DNA from: Ulvibacter litoralis
GTDB lineage: Bacteria > Bacteroidota > Bacteroidia > Flavobacteriales > Flavobacteriaceae
Direction: 5' to 3'
NCBI RefSeq assembly: GCF_900102055.1
Contig: NZ_FNBA01000006.1
Coordinates: 84,540-148,539 of the forward strand
Length of the DNA: 64,000 bases
Shown here piece after piece: positions 43,636 to 55,143 of this stretch. The position numbers and the translations under genes are program-made. Positions within the stretch are counted from its first letter, which is position 1. Each line of letters opens with the position of its first letter. A model generated the notes under the pieces. That model was not told where the DNA came from. It did no database searches and saw nothing but the letters and a program-made list of their open reading frames with translations.

Positions 43636-44157
43636 ATGACAAGAGAAGAAAAATCACAAGTAATTGAAAATTTAACTGCACAGCTAACAGAGAATTCAAC
43701 TATTTATTTAGCGGATATCTCAGGACTTAATGCTGATAGTACTTCAAATTTACGTCGCGCTTGCTTTAAAGCAGGAATCAAATTAGCAGTAGTTAAAAAT
43801 ACATTGCTTGCTAAAGCAATGGAAAGTTCAGATAAAGACTTCGGTGACTTAGCAGGAACGCTTAAAGGAAATACTTCTTTAATGTTTTCTGAAACAGGAA
43901 ATGCACCAGCAAAAGTAATTAAGGAATTCAGAAAAAAATCTGATAAGCCTGTACTTAAAGGCGCATTTATTGAAGAATCTGTTTATGTTGGTGATGATCA
44001 GTTAGAAAACTTGGTTAACATCAAATCTAGAGAGGAACTTATTGGAGATATTATCGGATTACTACAATCACCTGCTAAAAACGTTATATCAGCACTTAAA
44101 TCAAGTGGTGGTACAATTGCAGGAATTGTTAAAACCTTATCGGAAAGAGAAGGTTAA
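43636..44157 (+). CDS. rplJ: Ribosomal protein uL10
   Basis: 173 residues. ADISGLNADSTSNLRRACFKAGIKLAVVKNTLLAKAM (two blocks, about 27-63) is the rRNA-binding part. The helical C-terminus (SPAKNVISALKSSGGTIAGIVKTL, split) holds the L12 dimers. Upstream gap is only 15 bases, so there is no room for the long L10 leader known from enterobacteria. Confidence 0.97.
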   Translation: MTREEKSQVIENLTAQLTENSTIYLADISGLNADSTSNLRRACFKAGIKLAVVKNTLLAKAMESSDKDFGDLAGTLKGNTSLMFSETGNAPAKVIKEFRKKSDKPVLKGAFIEESVYVGDDQLENLVNIKSREELIGDIIGLLQSPAKNVISALKSSGGTIAGIVKTLSEREG

Positions 44158-44212
44158 TAAAATAGCACTAATTAAATTACATATAAATTACAATTTTTAA
44201 AAACGATAGAAA

Positions 44213-44584
44213 ATGGCAGATTTAAAAGATTTCGCAGAACAATTAGTTAACTTAACTGTAAAAGAAGTTAATGAGTTAGCTACTATATTAAAAGATGAGT
44301 ACGGTATCGAGCCTGCTGCTGCAGCTGTAGCTGTTGCTGCTGGTGGTGGTGCTGCTGAAGCAGCTGAAGAAAAGTCAGAATTTGACGTAATTCTTAAAGC
44401 AGCTGGTGCTTCTAAATTAGCAGTAGTAAAACTAGTTAAGGAATTAACTGGAGCTGGTCTTAAAGACGCAAAAGAATTAGTTGATAATGCACCTTCACCA
44501 ATCAAAGAAGGAATCGCTAAAGACGAAGCTGAAGCGCTTAAAGCACAATTAGAAGAAGCTGGAGCAGAGGTTGAGCTTAAGTAA
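44213..44584 (+). CDS. rplL: Ribosomal protein bL12 (L7/L12)
   Basis: 123 residues. N-terminal dimerisation domain, an Ala/Gly-rich hinge ([20 protein letters not shown], about 35-54) and the C-terminal factor-binding domain ([20 protein letters not shown]). Recruits translation factors to the stalk. Followed by a strong hairpin before rpoB. Confidence 0.98.
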   Translation: MADLKDFAEQLVNLTVKEVNELATILKDEYGIEPAAAAVAVAAGGGAAEAAEEKSEFDVILKAAGASKLAVVKLVKELTGAGLKDAKELVDNAPSPIKEGIAKDEAEALKAQLEEAGAEVELK

Positions 44585-44608
44585 GCTCCCAACGTAACCA
44601 AACCCTAA

Positions 44609-44645
44609 GGTTTAGGTCTTATCTATAAAGGATAAGACCTAAACC
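44609..44645 (+). terminator. 15-bp hairpin between rplL and rpoB (attenuator candidate)
   Basis: GGTTTAGGTCTTATC / GATAAGACCTAAACC, perfect, 7-base loop, followed by ATTTTGCG. The short T tract suggests partial termination or an RNA-processing site, as known at this place in enterobacteria. Confidence 0.75.
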
Positions 44646-44720
44646 ATTTTGCGTATATAATGGTTAACACTATTTTCAATACGCGCACATTGTTATTTTT
44701 AATTAAAATTCCGTCCATAG

Positions 44721-47700
44721 ATGTCAGCAACGCAAACTGAAAGATTGAATTTTTCCTCTGTAAAAAATAAGCCGGATTATCCCGACTTTTTGGACATCCA
44801 AATTAAATCCTTCCAGGATTTTTTCCAATTGGAAACCAAATCAGAAGAAAGAGGCCAAGAAGGGCTTTACAAGACCTTCTTAGAGAATTTCCCTATTACC
44901 GATACTCGAAACCAATTTGTATTAGAGTTTTTAGATTATTTCGTAGATCCGCCAAGGTACTCTATCCAAGAGTGTATTGAGCGTGGCTTAACGTATAGTG
45001 TCCCTTTAAAGGCACGTCTTAAATTATTCTGTACAGATCCTGAACATGAAGATTTTGAAACTATTGTTCAAGATGTTTATTTAGGTACAATTCCTTATAT
45101 GACCCCAAGTGGTACATTTTGTATCAATGGAGCTGAGCGTGTTGTAGTATCACAATTACACCGTTCACCTGGTGTATTCTTTGGACAATCGTTCCATGCT
45201 AATGGAACGAAACTATACTCTGCCAGAGTAATTCCTTTTAAAGGTTCTTGGATTGAGTTTGCTACCGATATCAATAGTGTTATGTACGCTTATATCGATA
45301 GGAAGAAAAAATTACCAGTGACGACACTTTTCCGTGCCATTGGTTTTGAAAGAGATAAAGATATTCTTGAAATTTTCGACTTAGCTGAAGAAGTGAAAGC
45401 TTCTAAAACGGGTCTTAAAAAATACTTAGGACGTAAATTAGCTGCACGTGTTCTTAAAACATGGCACGAAGATTTCGTTGATGAAGATACAGGAGAGGTA
45501 GTTTCTATTGAACGTAATGAAATTGTATTAGATCGTGATACGGTTCTTGATAAAGACCATATTGATGAAATAATTGATTCTGGTTCAAAAACAGTACTAC
45601 TTCATAAAGAAGATAATCATTTAGCAGATTATGCAATTATTCATAATACGCTTCAAAAAGATCCTACCAATTCAGAAAAAGAAGCGGTAGAACATATCTA
45701 TAGACAATTACGTAACGCTGAACCGCCAGATGAAGAAACAGCTCGTGGAATCATCAATAAATTATTCTTCTCAGACCAGAGATATAATTTAGGTGAGGTA
45801 GGACGTTACAGAATGAATAAAAAATTAGGTCTTGATATCGCGATGGACAAGCAAGTGCTTACCAAAGAAGATATCATTACTATTGTGAAATACTTAATTG
45901 AGTTAATCAACTCTAAAGCGGAGATTGATGATATTGATCACCTTTCTAATCGTCGTGTTAGAACCGTTGGAGAGCAATTATCACAACAATTTGGTGTTGG
46001 TTTAGCACGTATGGCTCGTACCATTCGTGAGCGTATGAATGTGCGTGACAACGAGGTGTTTACGCCTATCGATTTGATTAATGCTAAGACGTTATCGTCT
46101 GTGATTAATTCATTTTTCGGTACCAACCAGCTTTCTCAATTTATGGATCAAACCAATCCTCTTGCTGAAATTACGCACAAGCGTCGTTTGTCTGCATTAG
46201 GGCCAGGAGGTCTATCACGTGAAAGAGCAGGTTTTGAGGTTCGTGATGTTCACTACACACACTACGGAAGACTTTGTCCAATTGAAACTCCTGAGGGACC
46301 AAACATTGGTTTAATTTCGTCACTTTCAGTATATGCGAAAGTGAATAACTTAGGGTTTATTGAAACTCCATACCGAAAAGTAACTGAAGGAAAAATTGAC
46401 CTTATAAATGAGGCAACGTATCTTTCAGCTGAAGAAGAAGAAGCAAAATTAATTGCACAAGCAAATATTCCTATTACTGAAGATGGTACCATCCAAGCAG
46501 AAAAGGTAATTGCTCGTATGGAAGGTGACTTCCCGTTAGTAGATCCTAAAATGGTTCATTATACGGATGTTGCACCAAACCAAATTTCGTCTATCTCAGC
46601 CTCGTTAATTCCTTTCTTGGAGCATGATGATGCAAACCGTGCATTGATGGGATCGAACATGATGCGTCAAGCGGTACCATTATTAATTGCAGATTCGCCA
46701 ATTGTAGGTACAGGTTTAGAGCGTCAAGTAGCTTCAGATTCTAGGGTTTTAATTAATGCTGAAGGAGATGGAACTATTGAGTATGTTGATGCAAATGAGA
46801 TTACAATTAAATACGATCGTACTGAACAAGAAGGTATGGTTAGTTTTGATAGTGATTTAAAAACATATCAACTAGTTAAGTTTAGAAAAACAAACCAAGG
46901 TACTTCTATTAACTTGAAACCTATCGTAAGTAAGGGAGATAGAGTACAAAAAGGGCAAGTATTATGTCAAGGATATGCTACTGAAAAAGGTGAATTAGCA
47001 CTAGGTAGAAATATGAAAGTAGCCTTTATGCCTTGGAAAGGGTATAACTTTGAGGATGCAATTGTAATTTCTGAAGAAGTAGTACGTAATGATATCTTTA
47101 CGTCAATCCATATTGATGAATATTCTCTTGAAGTACGAGATACTAAATTAGGTAATGAAGAACTAACAAACGATATTCCAAACGTTTCTGAAGAGGCTAC
47201 TAAAGACCTTGATGAAAACGGTATGATTCGTATTGGTGCAGAAGTTAAGCCTGGTGATATCCTTATTGGTAAAATTACACCAAAAGGAGAAAGTGATCCA
47301 ACTCCAGAAGAAAAACTATTACGCGCAATCTTTGGTGATAAAGCAGGTGATGTTAAAGATGCTTCTTTAAAAGCTTCTCCTTCATTACACGGTGTTGTGA
47401 TAAACAAGAAATTGTTTGCACGTGCTGTAAAGGATAAGCGTAAAAGAGCAAAAGATAAAGAAGATATCGCTGAACTTGAAGCAAAATTTGATGCTAAGTT
47501 TGACGACTTGAAAGATGTATTAGTTGAAAAACTTTTCATCATCGTTGGAGGAAAAACAGCTCAAGGTGTTATGAACGACCTTGGTGAAGTTGTATTCCCT
47601 AAAGGAAAGAAATTCACCCTTAAAATGTTAAATGCAGTAGAAGATTATACGCATTTAATTGGAGGTGTTTGGACTACCGACGACGAAACAAATGTTATGG

Positions 47701-48533
47701 TTGCTGATTTAATGCACAACTATAGAATTAAAGAGAACGATTTACAAGGAAACCTTCGTCGTGAGAAGTTTACAATTTCTGTTGGGGATGAATTACCAGC
47801 AGGTATTCTAAAACTTGCGAAAGTTTACATTGCTAAAAAGCGTAAACTTAAAGTAGGGGATAAGATGGCGGGACGTCACGGTAACAAAGGTATTGTTGCT
47901 CGTATCGTTCGTCAAGAAGATATGCCTTTCTTAGAAGATGGAACTCCTGTAGATATTGTATTGAACCCACTGGGTGTACCTTCTCGTATGAACATTGGTC
48001 AGATCTATGAAACCGTATTAGGTTGGGCTGGTCAAAAATTAGGACGCAAATATGCGACTCCAATTTTTGATGGTGCTACATTGGATCAAATTAATGGTAT
48101 TACAGATGAAGCAGGTATCCCAAGATTTGGACATACGTATTTATATGATGGTGGAACAGGACAACGTTTCGATCAACCTGCAACTGTTGGTGTGATTTAT
48201 ATGTTGAAACTAGGACACATGGTAGACGATAAGATGCACGCGCGTTCAATTGGTCCTTACTCATTAATTACGCAACAACCATTAGGAGGTAAAGCTCAGT
48301 TTGGTGGACAGCGTTTTGGAGAGATGGAAGTATGGGCATTAGAAGCATATGGTGCTTCTAGTACTTTACGTGAAATATTGACTGTAAAATCTGATGATGT
48401 TATAGGTAGAGCTAAAACTTACGAAGCAATCGTAAAAGGTGAAACTATGCCTGAACCAGGATTACCAGAATCTTTTAACGTGTTAATGCACGAATTAAAA
48501 GGATTAGGATTAGATATCAGATTAGAAGAATAG
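44721..48533 (+). CDS. rpoB: RNA polymerase subunit beta
   Basis: 1270 residues. Rifampicin pocket region [19 protein letters not shown] ... [13 protein letters not shown] (about 466-500) with sensitive-type residues (S-Q-F-M-D, H-K-R-R-L-S). [17 protein letters not shown] follows near 516. [13 protein letters not shown] and the C-terminal [20 protein letters not shown] anchor interface are intact. Catalytic subunit with beta-prime. The 136-base upstream gap holds the attenuator-like hairpin; no clear promoter box. Confidence 0.98.
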   Translation: MSATQTERLNFSSVKNKPDYPDFLDIQIKSFQDFFQLETKSEERGQEGLYKTFLENFPITDTRNQFVLEFLDYFVDPPRYSIQECIERGLTYSVPLKARLKLFCTDPEHEDFETIVQDVYLGTIPYMTPSGTFCINGAERVVVSQLHRSPGVFFGQSFHANGTKLYSARVIPFKGSWIEFATDINSVMYAYIDRKKKLPVTTLFRAIGFERDKDILEIFDLAEEVKASKTGLKKYLGRKLAARVLKTWHEDFVDEDTGEVVSIERNEIVLDRDTVLDKDHIDEIIDSGSKTVLLHKEDNHLADYAIIHNTLQKDPTNSEKEAVEHIYRQLRNAEPPDEETARGIINKLFFSDQRYNLGEVGRYRMNKKLGLDIAMDKQVLTKEDIITIVKYLIELINSKAEIDDIDHLSNRRVRTVGEQLSQQFGVGLARMARTIRERMNVRDNEVFTPIDLINAKTLSSVINSFFGTNQLSQFMDQTNPLAEITHKRRLSALGPGGLSRERAGFEVRDVHYTHYGRLCPIETPEGPNIGLISSLSVYAKVNNLGFIETPYRKVTEGKIDLINEATYLSAEEEEAKLIAQANIPITEDGTIQAEKVIARMEGDFPLVDPKMVHYTDVAPNQISSISASLIPFLEHDDANRALMGSNMMRQAVPLLIADSPIVGTGLERQVASDSRVLINAEGDGTIEYVDANEITIKYDRTEQEGMVSFDSDLKTYQLVKFRKTNQGTSINLKPIVSKGDRVQKGQVLCQGYATEKGELALGRNMKVAFMPWKGYNFEDAIVISEEVVRNDIFTSIHIDEYSLEVRDTKLGNEELTNDIPNVSEEATKDLDENGMIRIGAEVKPGDILIGKITPKGESDPTPEEKLLRAIFGDKAGDVKDASLKASPSLHGVVINKKLFARAVKDKRKRAKDKEDIAELEAKFDAKFDDLKDVLVEKLFIIVGGKTAQGVMNDLGEVVFPKGKKFTLKMLNAVEDYTHLIGGVWTTDDETNVMVADLMHNYRIKENDLQGNLRREKFTISVGDELPAGILKLAKVYIAKKRKLKVGDKMAGRHGNKGIVARIVRQEDMPFLEDGTPVDIVLNPLGVPSRMNIGQIYETVLGWAGQKLGRKYATPIFDGATLDQINGITDEAGIPRFGHTYLYDGGTGQRFDQPATVGVIYMLKLGHMVDDKMHARSIGPYSLITQQPLGGKAQFGGQRFGEMEVWALEAYGASSTLREILTVKSDDVIGRAKTYEAIVKGETMPEPGLPESFNVLMHELKGLGLDIRLEE

Positions 48534-48540
48534 TTGTGAT

Positions 48541-48560
48541 GGGGATTGGTAACAATCCCC
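48541..48560 (+). other. Small hairpin between rpoB and rpoC
   Basis: GGGGATTG / CAATCCCC, 8 bp perfect, loop GTAA, no T tract. Possible mRNA-processing or stability element in the 101-base gap. Confidence 0.6.
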
Positions 48561-48634
48561 ACCCACAATCATTCTAAGTAGGTCGAATATAAAACGACCA
48601 AAAAAAACATTTTAAAGCATATTTTTTCAGCATT

Positions 48635-51600
48635 ATGGCAAGAAATAAAGAAAACACAGTACAGAAATTTAATAAGATTTCTATCGGTTTAGCTTCGCCT
48701 GAGTCAATTTTGGCAGAGTCACGTGGAGAAGTATTAAAGCCTGAAACTATAAACTACCGTACGCACAAACCTGAGCGTGACGGTCTTTTCTGTGAGCGTA
48801 TTTTTGGTCCTGTAAAGGATTACGAATGTGCCTGTGGTAAATATAAACGAATTCGTTACAAGGGTATTGTATGTGACCGTTGTGGTGTAGAGGTAACGGA
48901 GAAAAAAGTACGTCGTGATCGTGTAGGGCATATCAACTTGGTAGTTCCTGTAGCACACATTTGGTATTTCCGTAGTTTACCAAACAAAATTGGTTACTTA
49001 CTTGGACTTCCGTCTAAGAAACTTGATATGATTATTTACTACGAACGTTACGTAGTAATTCAGCCAGGTATAGCAGTTTCCGAAGAAGGAGAACCTATTA
49101 ATAAATTAGATTTCTTAACAGAAGAAGAATACTTAAATATTCTTGAAACGCTTCCGAAGGAAAATCAATATTTAGAAGACACAGATCCAAATAAATTCAT
49201 CGCTAAAATGGGTGCTGAATGTTTAATCGATCTTTTAAATAGAATTGACTTAAATAGCTTGTCATTTGAGTTACGTCACAAAGCAAATAACGAAACGTCT
49301 AAACAACGTAAAACAGAAGCTTTAAAGCGTCTTCAAGTAGTTGAAGCGTTACGTGATGCAAATAAAAACCGCGAAAACAAGCCTGAGTGGATGATAATGA
49401 AGGTAGTGCCTATCATTCCGCCAGAATTACGTCCATTAGTGCCGCTTGATGGAGGTCGTTTCGCAACTTCAGATTTAAATGATTTATACAGACGTGTAAT
49501 TATCCGTAACAACCGTTTAAAACGATTGATGGAGATAAAAGCACCCGAAGTAATTTTACGTAATGAAAAACGTATGCTTCAAGAATCTGTAGATTCATTG
49601 TTTGATAATACAAGAAAATCTTCAGCAGTTAAAACAGATAGTAACCGTCCATTAAAATCACTTTCAGATTCATTGAAAGGAAAGCAAGGACGTTTCCGTC
49701 AAAACTTACTGGGTAAACGTGTGGATTATTCAGCACGTTCTGTAATTGTTGTAGGACCAGAATTAAAATTATTTGAATGTGGTATTCCTAAGGGGATGGC
49801 TGCCGAATTATACAAGCCTTTTGTAATTAGAAAATTAATTGAAAGAGGAATTGTTAAAACGGTAAAGTCTGCTAAGAAGATCATAGACAAAAAAGAGCCA
49901 GTAGTTTGGGATATATTGGAAAACGTTCTTAAAGGACATCCAGTATTACTAAACCGTGCTCCTACATTACACCGTTTAGGTATTCAAGCATTCCAACCTA
50001 AATTAATTGAAGGAAAAGCGATCCAACTACACCCGTTAGTTTGTACTGCATTTAATGCGGATTTTGATGGGGATCAGATGGCGGTTCACCTTCCATTAGG
50101 ACCAGAAGCTATATTGGAAGCACAACTATTGATGTTGGCGTCTCACAATATCTTGAATCCAGCAAACGGATCTCCAGTAGCAGTACCTTCTCAAGATATG
50201 GTACTGGGTCTTTACTACATGACCAAATTGAGAAAATCGACTCCAGAAGTAAAAGTAATTGGTGAAGGCCTTACTTTCTATTCTGCGGAAGAAGCAGTCA
50301 TTGCTTACAATGAGAAACAAGTTGATTTGAATGCTGAGATTAAAATCCGTACAAAAGATTTTAATGAAGAAGGAGAATTAGTATACCAAATTATTACAAC
50401 TACATTAGGTAGAGTTTTATTTAATGAAAAAGTACCTGAAGCTGCTGGTTATATTAATGAAGTATTAACCAAAAAATCACTTCGTGATATTATTGGTGGA
50501 ATTTTAGCTAAAACGAGTGTGCCAGCAACGGCTGCTTTCTTAGATGAAATTAAAACATTAGGATATAAATTCGCCTTTGAAGGTGGATTGTCATTTAGTT
50601 TAGGAGATATTATTATTCCACCAGAGAAACAAGCTATGATTGATAGCGCGAATACTCAGGTAGATGGTATTATTGCGAACTATAATATGGGACTTATTAC
50701 CAATAACGAGCGTTACAACCAGGTTATTGATATATGGACTGCAACCAATGCTGAGCTTACCGAACTTTCTATGAAACGTATTCGTGAAGATCAACAAGGG
50801 TTTAACTCTGTGTATATGATGCTTGATTCTGGAGCAAGGGGTAGTAAAGAACAAATTCGTCAGTTAACTGGAATGCGTGGATTGATGGCTAAGCCTAAAA
50901 AATCGAATTCTGGTGGTGGTGAAATTATTGAAAACCCGATTCTTTCTAACTTTAAGGAAGGATTATCAATTTTAGAATACTTTATCTCTACGCACGGTGC
51001 TCGTAAAGGACTTGCGGATACGGCTCTTAAAACTGCCGATGCGGGTTACTTAACACGTCGTTTGGTAGATGTTTCGCAAGACGTTATTATTAATATTGAA
51101 GACTGTGGTACGTTAAGAGGTATTGAAGTTTCAGCATTAAAGAAAAACGAAGAGGTTGTAGAAACGTTATTTGCTAGAATTGTTGGACGTACTTCATTAT
51201 ACGATGTTGTGCATCCATTAACGAAAGAAATTCTTGTTGAAGCTGGAGATCATATTTCTGAAGCAGTTGCTCAAAAAATTGCAGATTCACCTCTTGATAG
51301 TGTAGAAGTTCGTTCTGCATTAACATGTGAAGCTAAAAAAGGAATTTGTTCTCAATGCTACGGAAGAAACCTTGCTACCAATAAAATGGTACAAAGAGGT
51401 GAAGCTGTAGGTGTTGTTGCAGCACAATCTATTGGAGAACCAGGTACACAGTTAACACTACGTACTTTCCACGTAGGGGGTATTGCAGGAAACATTTCAG
51501 AAGAAAACAAACTTTCTGTACGATTTGATGGTAAAGCTGAAATTGAAGATCTTAAAACGGTTAAAGGTGAAGACGGTGAAGGAAAACCAATTGATATTGT

Positions 51601-52933
51601 GATTTCTCGTACGTCTGAAATTAAATTAATCGATAAGAAAACTGGAATTACCCTAAGTACGAATAACATTCCTTATGGATCTACCATTTTTGTAAAAGAC
51701 GGTGATACACTTTCTAAAGGAGATGTTGTTTGTCAGTGGGATCCATATAACGGTGTAATTATTTCTGAATTTGCAGGTAAGATCAAGTACGAAAATATCG
51801 AACAAGGTATTACTTACCAAGTTGAAATTGATGAGCAAACAGGATTCCAAGAGAAAGTAATTTCCGAATCAAGAGATAAGAGAAAAATTCCAACACTTCA
51901 AATCATCGGTAAAGGTGATGAAGTAATTAGATCATACAACTTACCAGTAGGTGCCCACTTAATGGTAGATGATAATGATAAAATTAAAATTGGTAAAATT
52001 TTAGTTAAGATACCTCGTAAGTCAGCCAAATCTGGGGATATTACTGGGGGTCTTCCTCGAGTTACTGAATTATTCGAAGCACGTAACCCTTCAAACCCTG
52101 CTGTAGTAAGTGAGATTGATGGTGTTGTTTCTTTCGGAAAAATTAAACGTGGTAATCGTGAGATTATCGTTGAGTCTAAATTAGGCGAATTGAAAAAGTA
52201 CTTGGTGAAATTATCGAACCAAATTCTTGTTCAAGAAAACGATTACGTAAGAGCAGGTATGCCTCTTTCTGATGGTTCTATTACTCCAGAAGATATTCTT
52301 AGAATTAAAGGACCTTCAGCAGTACAACAATATTTAGTGAACGAAGTTCAAGAAGTATATCGTCTGCAAGGGGTGAAGATTAATGATAAGCATTTTGAAG
52401 TAGTAGTACGTCAAATGATGCGTAAGGTTCAAATTGTAGATTCAGGAGATACAACCTTCCTTGAAAACCAATTAGCTCATAAAGATGATTTTATTGAAGA
52501 AAACGATAAGATCTTTGGAATGAAAGTGGTTACAAATGCAGGAGATTCAGAAACTATTAAAGAAGGACAGATTATCACGCCACGTGAACTACGTGATGAA
52601 AACTCTATCTTACGAAGAGCTGATGCAACATTAATTGAAGCTCGTGATGCGGTTCCAGCAACTGCAACGCCAATACTGCAAGGTATTACTAGAGCGTCAT
52701 TACAGACGAAATCATTTATTTCGGCTGCATCTTTCCAAGAGACAACTAAAGTATTAAACGAAGCTGCTGTTAGTGGTAAAGTGGATACCTTAGAAGGCTT
52801 GAAAGAAAATGTAATTGTAGGTCATAGAATACCAGCCGGTACAGGTATGCGTAAGTATGAATCTATAATTGTAGGATCTAGAGAGGAATTAGAAGAAATG
52901 ACTCGTGAGAAACAAGAGGTTAACTATAACTAG
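48635..52933 (+). CDS. rpoC: RNA polymerase subunit beta-prime
   Basis: 1432 residues. N-terminal zinc site [20 protein letters not shown] (about 67-86), catalytic NADFDGDQM (474-482), bridge/trigger region ending LRTFHVGG, and second zinc site [13 protein letters not shown]. The segment after LRTFHVGG to about residue 1150 carries the extra barrel-sandwich inserts seen in Bacteroidota. Ends at a strong terminator. Confidence 0.98.
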   Translation: MARNKENTVQKFNKISIGLASPESILAESRGEVLKPETINYRTHKPERDGLFCERIFGPVKDYECACGKYKRIRYKGIVCDRCGVEVTEKKVRRDRVGHINLVVPVAHIWYFRSLPNKIGYLLGLPSKKLDMIIYYERYVVIQPGIAVSEEGEPINKLDFLTEEEYLNILETLPKENQYLEDTDPNKFIAKMGAECLIDLLNRIDLNSLSFELRHKANNETSKQRKTEALKRLQVVEALRDANKNRENKPEWMIMKVVPIIPPELRPLVPLDGGRFATSDLNDLYRRVIIRNNRLKRLMEIKAPEVILRNEKRMLQESVDSLFDNTRKSSAVKTDSNRPLKSLSDSLKGKQGRFRQNLLGKRVDYSARSVIVVGPELKLFECGIPKGMAAELYKPFVIRKLIERGIVKTVKSAKKIIDKKEPVVWDILENVLKGHPVLLNRAPTLHRLGIQAFQPKLIEGKAIQLHPLVCTAFNADFDGDQMAVHLPLGPEAILEAQLLMLASHNILNPANGSPVAVPSQDMVLGLYYMTKLRKSTPEVKVIGEGLTFYSAEEAVIAYNEKQVDLNAEIKIRTKDFNEEGELVYQIITTTLGRVLFNEKVPEAAGYINEVLTKKSLRDIIGGILAKTSVPATAAFLDEIKTLGYKFAFEGGLSFSLGDIIIPPEKQAMIDSANTQVDGIIANYNMGLITNNERYNQVIDIWTATNAELTELSMKRIREDQQGFNSVYMMLDSGARGSKEQIRQLTGMRGLMAKPKKSNSGGGEIIENPILSNFKEGLSILEYFISTHGARKGLADTALKTADAGYLTRRLVDVSQDVIINIEDCGTLRGIEVSALKKNEEVVETLFARIVGRTSLYDVVHPLTKEILVEAGDHISEAVAQKIADSPLDSVEVRSALTCEAKKGICSQCYGRNLATNKMVQRGEAVGVVAAQSIGEPGTQLTLRTFHVGGIAGNISEENKLSVRFDGKAEIEDLKTVKGEDGEGKPIDIVISRTSEIKLIDKKTGITLSTNNIPYGSTIFVKDGDTLSKGDVVCQWDPYNGVIISEFAGKIKYENIEQGITYQVEIDEQTGFQEKVISESRDKRKIPTLQIIGKGDEVIRSYNLPVGAHLMVDDNDKIKIGKILVKIPRKSAKSGDITGGLPRVTELFEARNPSNPAVVSEIDGVVSFGKIKRGNREIIVESKLGELKKYLVKLSNQILVQENDYVRAGMPLSDGSITPEDILRIKGPSAVQQYLVNEVQEVYRLQGVKINDKHFEVVVRQMMRKVQIVDSGDTTFLENQLAHKDDFIEENDKIFGMKVVTNAGDSETIKEGQIITPRELRDENSILRRADATLIEARDAVPATATPILQGITRASLQTKSFISAASFQETTKVLNEAAVSGKVDTLEGLKENVIVGHRIPAGTGMRKYESIIVGSREELEEMTREKQEVNYN

Positions 52934-52982
52934 TTAAGACTTGATGTATATAGTCCATCTTAGATGGAATTATAATTAGAAC

Positions 52983-53012
52983 AAAAAATCCCGTGGTTCC
53001 ACGGGATTTTTT
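52983..53012 (+). terminator. Intrinsic terminator after rpoC
   Basis: 13-bp perfect stem (AAAAAATCCCGTG / CACGGGATTTTTT), loop GTTC, with the T tract forming part of the stem and continuing to 53012. Confidence 0.92.
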
Positions 53013-53095
53013 GTATTTTAATACAATGTTTAATTAAAAGTCAAATCATTAGAATTTGGCCAAAAAAAAGATTCTCGTATTCACGAGAAATAGAT

Positions 53096-53416
53096 ATGGC
53101 AGATCAAAAAAATACAAAACCACAACAGGGACAAATTAATATTGAATTAGATGAAACTGTTGCTCAAGGAATTTACAGTAATCTTGCAATTATCAATCAC
53201 TCTCAATCTGAGTTTGTGGTAGATTTTGTTGCAATAATGCCAGGAATTCCTAAAAGTAAAGTTAAATCTAGAATTATATTAACTCCGCAACATGCAAAAC
53301 GATTTTTAAAAGCATTACATGAAAATGTACAGCGGTTTGAAAATGCGCATGGAGAAATTAAAGATTATAAGCAACCTGCAATACCAATTAATTTTGGTCC
53401 GACAGGAGAAGCTTAA
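53096..53416 (+). CDS. DUF3467 family protein
   Basis: 106 residues. INIELDETVAQGIYSNLAIINHSQSEFVVDFV (two blocks, about 15-46) and RIILTPQHAKRFLKALHENV are the DUF3467 signature. A small soluble protein found widely in Bacteroidota next to rpoBC; function unknown. Separated from rpoC by a terminator, so read from its own promoter or by read-through. It ends in an exceptionally long hairpin. Confidence 0.92.
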   Translation: MADQKNTKPQQGQINIELDETVAQGIYSNLAIINHSQSEFVVDFVAIMPGIPKSKVKSRIILTPQHAKRFLKALHENVQRFENAHGEIKDYKQPAIPINFGPTGEA

Positions 53417-53475
53417 AACTATACTTAAAAAAGTCTTGTAAAATATTACAAGACTTTTTTAAGTATAGTTTTTTA
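53415..53475. terminator. 27-bp perfect-stem terminator, bidirectional
   Basis: Bases 53415-53441 pair perfectly with 53446-53472 around a 4-base loop (AATA). The arms contain A6 and T6 runs and the right arm runs into TTTTTT. It overlaps the last codon and stop of the DUF3467 gene. Confidence 0.9.
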
Positions 53476-53808
53476 TTATATAAAAGTGTTATGTAATAAT
53501 TTATTCTAATACCACTTGATTTCGTCGCCTTCTAGCATGCTATTTAATAGCTTAAAATATAAAGTAGTTATACTTGGGTGCTTTTGTGTTTAAATCGCCT
53601 TAAAATATCTTTAAATACTCTTTTTTAAAGTCGTATACGTGTATATACGTATAGTTTTTTATTTCTTCTTCATTTTAAATCCATGATGTTTTGTTTATGT
53701 TTACTGCAGAAAGATTAGACTTTAAGTTTCGTAATCTCTCTAGCATACTTCAAAATTTAAGGTGTTTATGAAATTTTAAATGTTCCTTTCTCCTTTTGTC
53801 TATGAAGA

Positions 53809-53848
53809 GATGTCTTATGTCGATTAAACGATGTTTTATATCGATTAA
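53809..53848. repeat. Tandem direct repeat, 21-bp period, possible operator
   Basis: Two 19-base copies (53809-53827 and 53830-53848), GATGT(C/T)TTAT(G/A)TCGATTAA, 17 of 19 identical. Two helical turns apart and about 36 bases before the -7 box, the layout of an activator site. Confidence 0.55.
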
Positions 53849-53883
53849 TTTAATTTTTTAGTAGGAAAAATCTTTACTTGTTT

Positions 53884-53891
53884 TATATTTG
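53884..53891 (+). promoter_or_regulatory. -7 box for the secreted protein at 53958
   Basis: TATATTTG, perfect TAnnTTTG, 66 bases before the ATG. No TTG at -33, which fits an activator-dependent promoter. Confidence 0.5.
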
Positions 53892-53957
53892 TTATAGAAT
53901 CATAAGGTTATCAGTGTATTAGCTTTAATTTTTATGATCTAACCCCAAATTACATTT

Positions 53958-55091
53958 ATGAAACCTACGAACTCTAAAATTCGGAAACGAATCTTATTTT
54001 TAGTGTCTTCAATAGTTGTCTTGTTTTGTCAAGAAGTTATTGTTGCGCAAACTCAAGCACCATCTGTGCGGACAGGAGTTACTTTTCAATGGTCAGATAC
54101 TCAGTCTAATAATTATGATTCTGCCACTATAAGTTCTGTAACTGTAGATGGAGAAATTTACAACTCTTTTGCTGTACCTACATCTTATGGTATGACGAGA
54201 GTTGGTCCAGATGGTCATGATAAAAATTCAATTCTTGAAAATGGAACTGTAGTAAACGCGAATAGTAGTACTGTTGATTGGAACTCTGATGCTATTTCAG
54301 CATTTAAAGACAAAAACTTAAACCATTATTTTGTATCCACTTATAATGGACGTAATATTTGTGAAAATTTTACAGCTATCGCTTCCACAGATGCGCAAGT
54401 GCAATCATTATACTACAATCCTGGGATACCATCAAATACAGGGGGATTGCTAGCTATCACAGAGCGTAATGCAAATAATTGCTATTATATTTCAGTTTTT
54501 GGAACACCTGTAGGAGGTGGACCAGAACAATTTTTAGGAGATACTTTTGTTCGTCAAAACTCAACACAATATGGTCCTTTATTTAATGCTCCGCCAACAG
54601 GTGTTGATTATTGGAATTCTGGGCGGGTTGTTGAGAATGGGGGTACTATAGGGATAGCTTTATTTATTTTAGACGCGTTAGCGCCTGTGGGTTCTGTGAT
54701 TACAAGAGTTGATCTTACAGCAGCTACACAAGATCATGGTGATGGGAAAGCGTTCATTCTTCAACAATATGCCGTTCCAAAAATAGAAGTGGGTTGTATT
54801 GATAAGGATTATGAGGGTACGGTTGGAGGTACTTCAAACGTACCTGTTGGTTCCACATTTTCATTGGTTTCAGGACCAATACCTGCGGGTCAATCCTTTA
54901 ACTTTTATCCTGATGGGAGTTATGATTATAGACCGACACCTGGATTTTCTGGGGATGTCATTTTTGAATATCAAATATGTTTACCTGCTCCCAATACTGG
55001 GGTTTGCGACTCCGCAACAGTTACTTTAGAATATGAAGTAGATTGTGATTGTAATTCGGGGAATGCGGATGGTCCTCTTTTACAAAATTAA
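53958..55091 (+). CDS. Secreted protein with C-terminal Ig/cadherin-like module
   Basis: 377 residues with a long signal peptide (RILFLVSSIVVLFCQEVIVAQ). The middle (about 30-265) is a beta-rich, Asn/Ser/Thr-rich domain I do not recognise. The last about 100 residues (GTVGGTSNVPVGSTFSLVSG, then NFYPDGSYDYRPTPGFSGDV) are an Ig/cadherin-like repeat of the type ending PDGSYxYxPxxGFSG. The same type closes the visible part of the adhesin at 63811. It ends CDCNSGNADGPLLQN with no recognisable type IX sorting domain. Likely a surface protein; function unknown. Confidence 0.72.
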   Translation: MKPTNSKIRKRILFLVSSIVVLFCQEVIVAQTQAPSVRTGVTFQWSDTQSNNYDSATISSVTVDGEIYNSFAVPTSYGMTRVGPDGHDKNSILENGTVVNANSSTVDWNSDAISAFKDKNLNHYFVSTYNGRNICENFTAIASTDAQVQSLYYNPGIPSNTGGLLAITERNANNCYYISVFGTPVGGGPEQFLGDTFVRQNSTQYGPLFNAPPTGVDYWNSGRVVENGGTIGIALFILDALAPVGSVITRVDLTAATQDHGDGKAFILQQYAVPKIEVGCIDKDYEGTVGGTSNVPVGSTFSLVSGPIPAGQSFNFYPDGSYDYRPTPGFSGDVIFEYQICLPAPNTGVCDSATVTLEYEVDCDCNSGNADGPLLQN

Positions 55092-55143
55092 AATAAGTTA
55101 ACATTTATATATAAAATTAAAGTTGCTTCAAATACAACATATT

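Larger units (their letters stand above)
53476..53957. other. Long leader region before secreted protein genes
   Basis: About 480 AT-rich bases with no convincing gene. It holds a TACGT-rich palindromic patch near 53632-53654, a 21-bp-period direct repeat (53809-53848), GTAGGAAAAA (53861-53870) and a perfect -7 box (53884-53891). Together these look like a regulated promoter for the genes at 53958 and 55144. Confidence 0.5.

Noticed and set aside
44197..44601. 134-residue minus-strand reading frame
   Set aside because: Opposite rplL; Ala/Ser-rich shadow of the L12 hinge.
46967..47542. 191-residue minus-strand reading frame
   Set aside because: Opposite rpoB; Ser/Phe-rich shadow of the coding strand.
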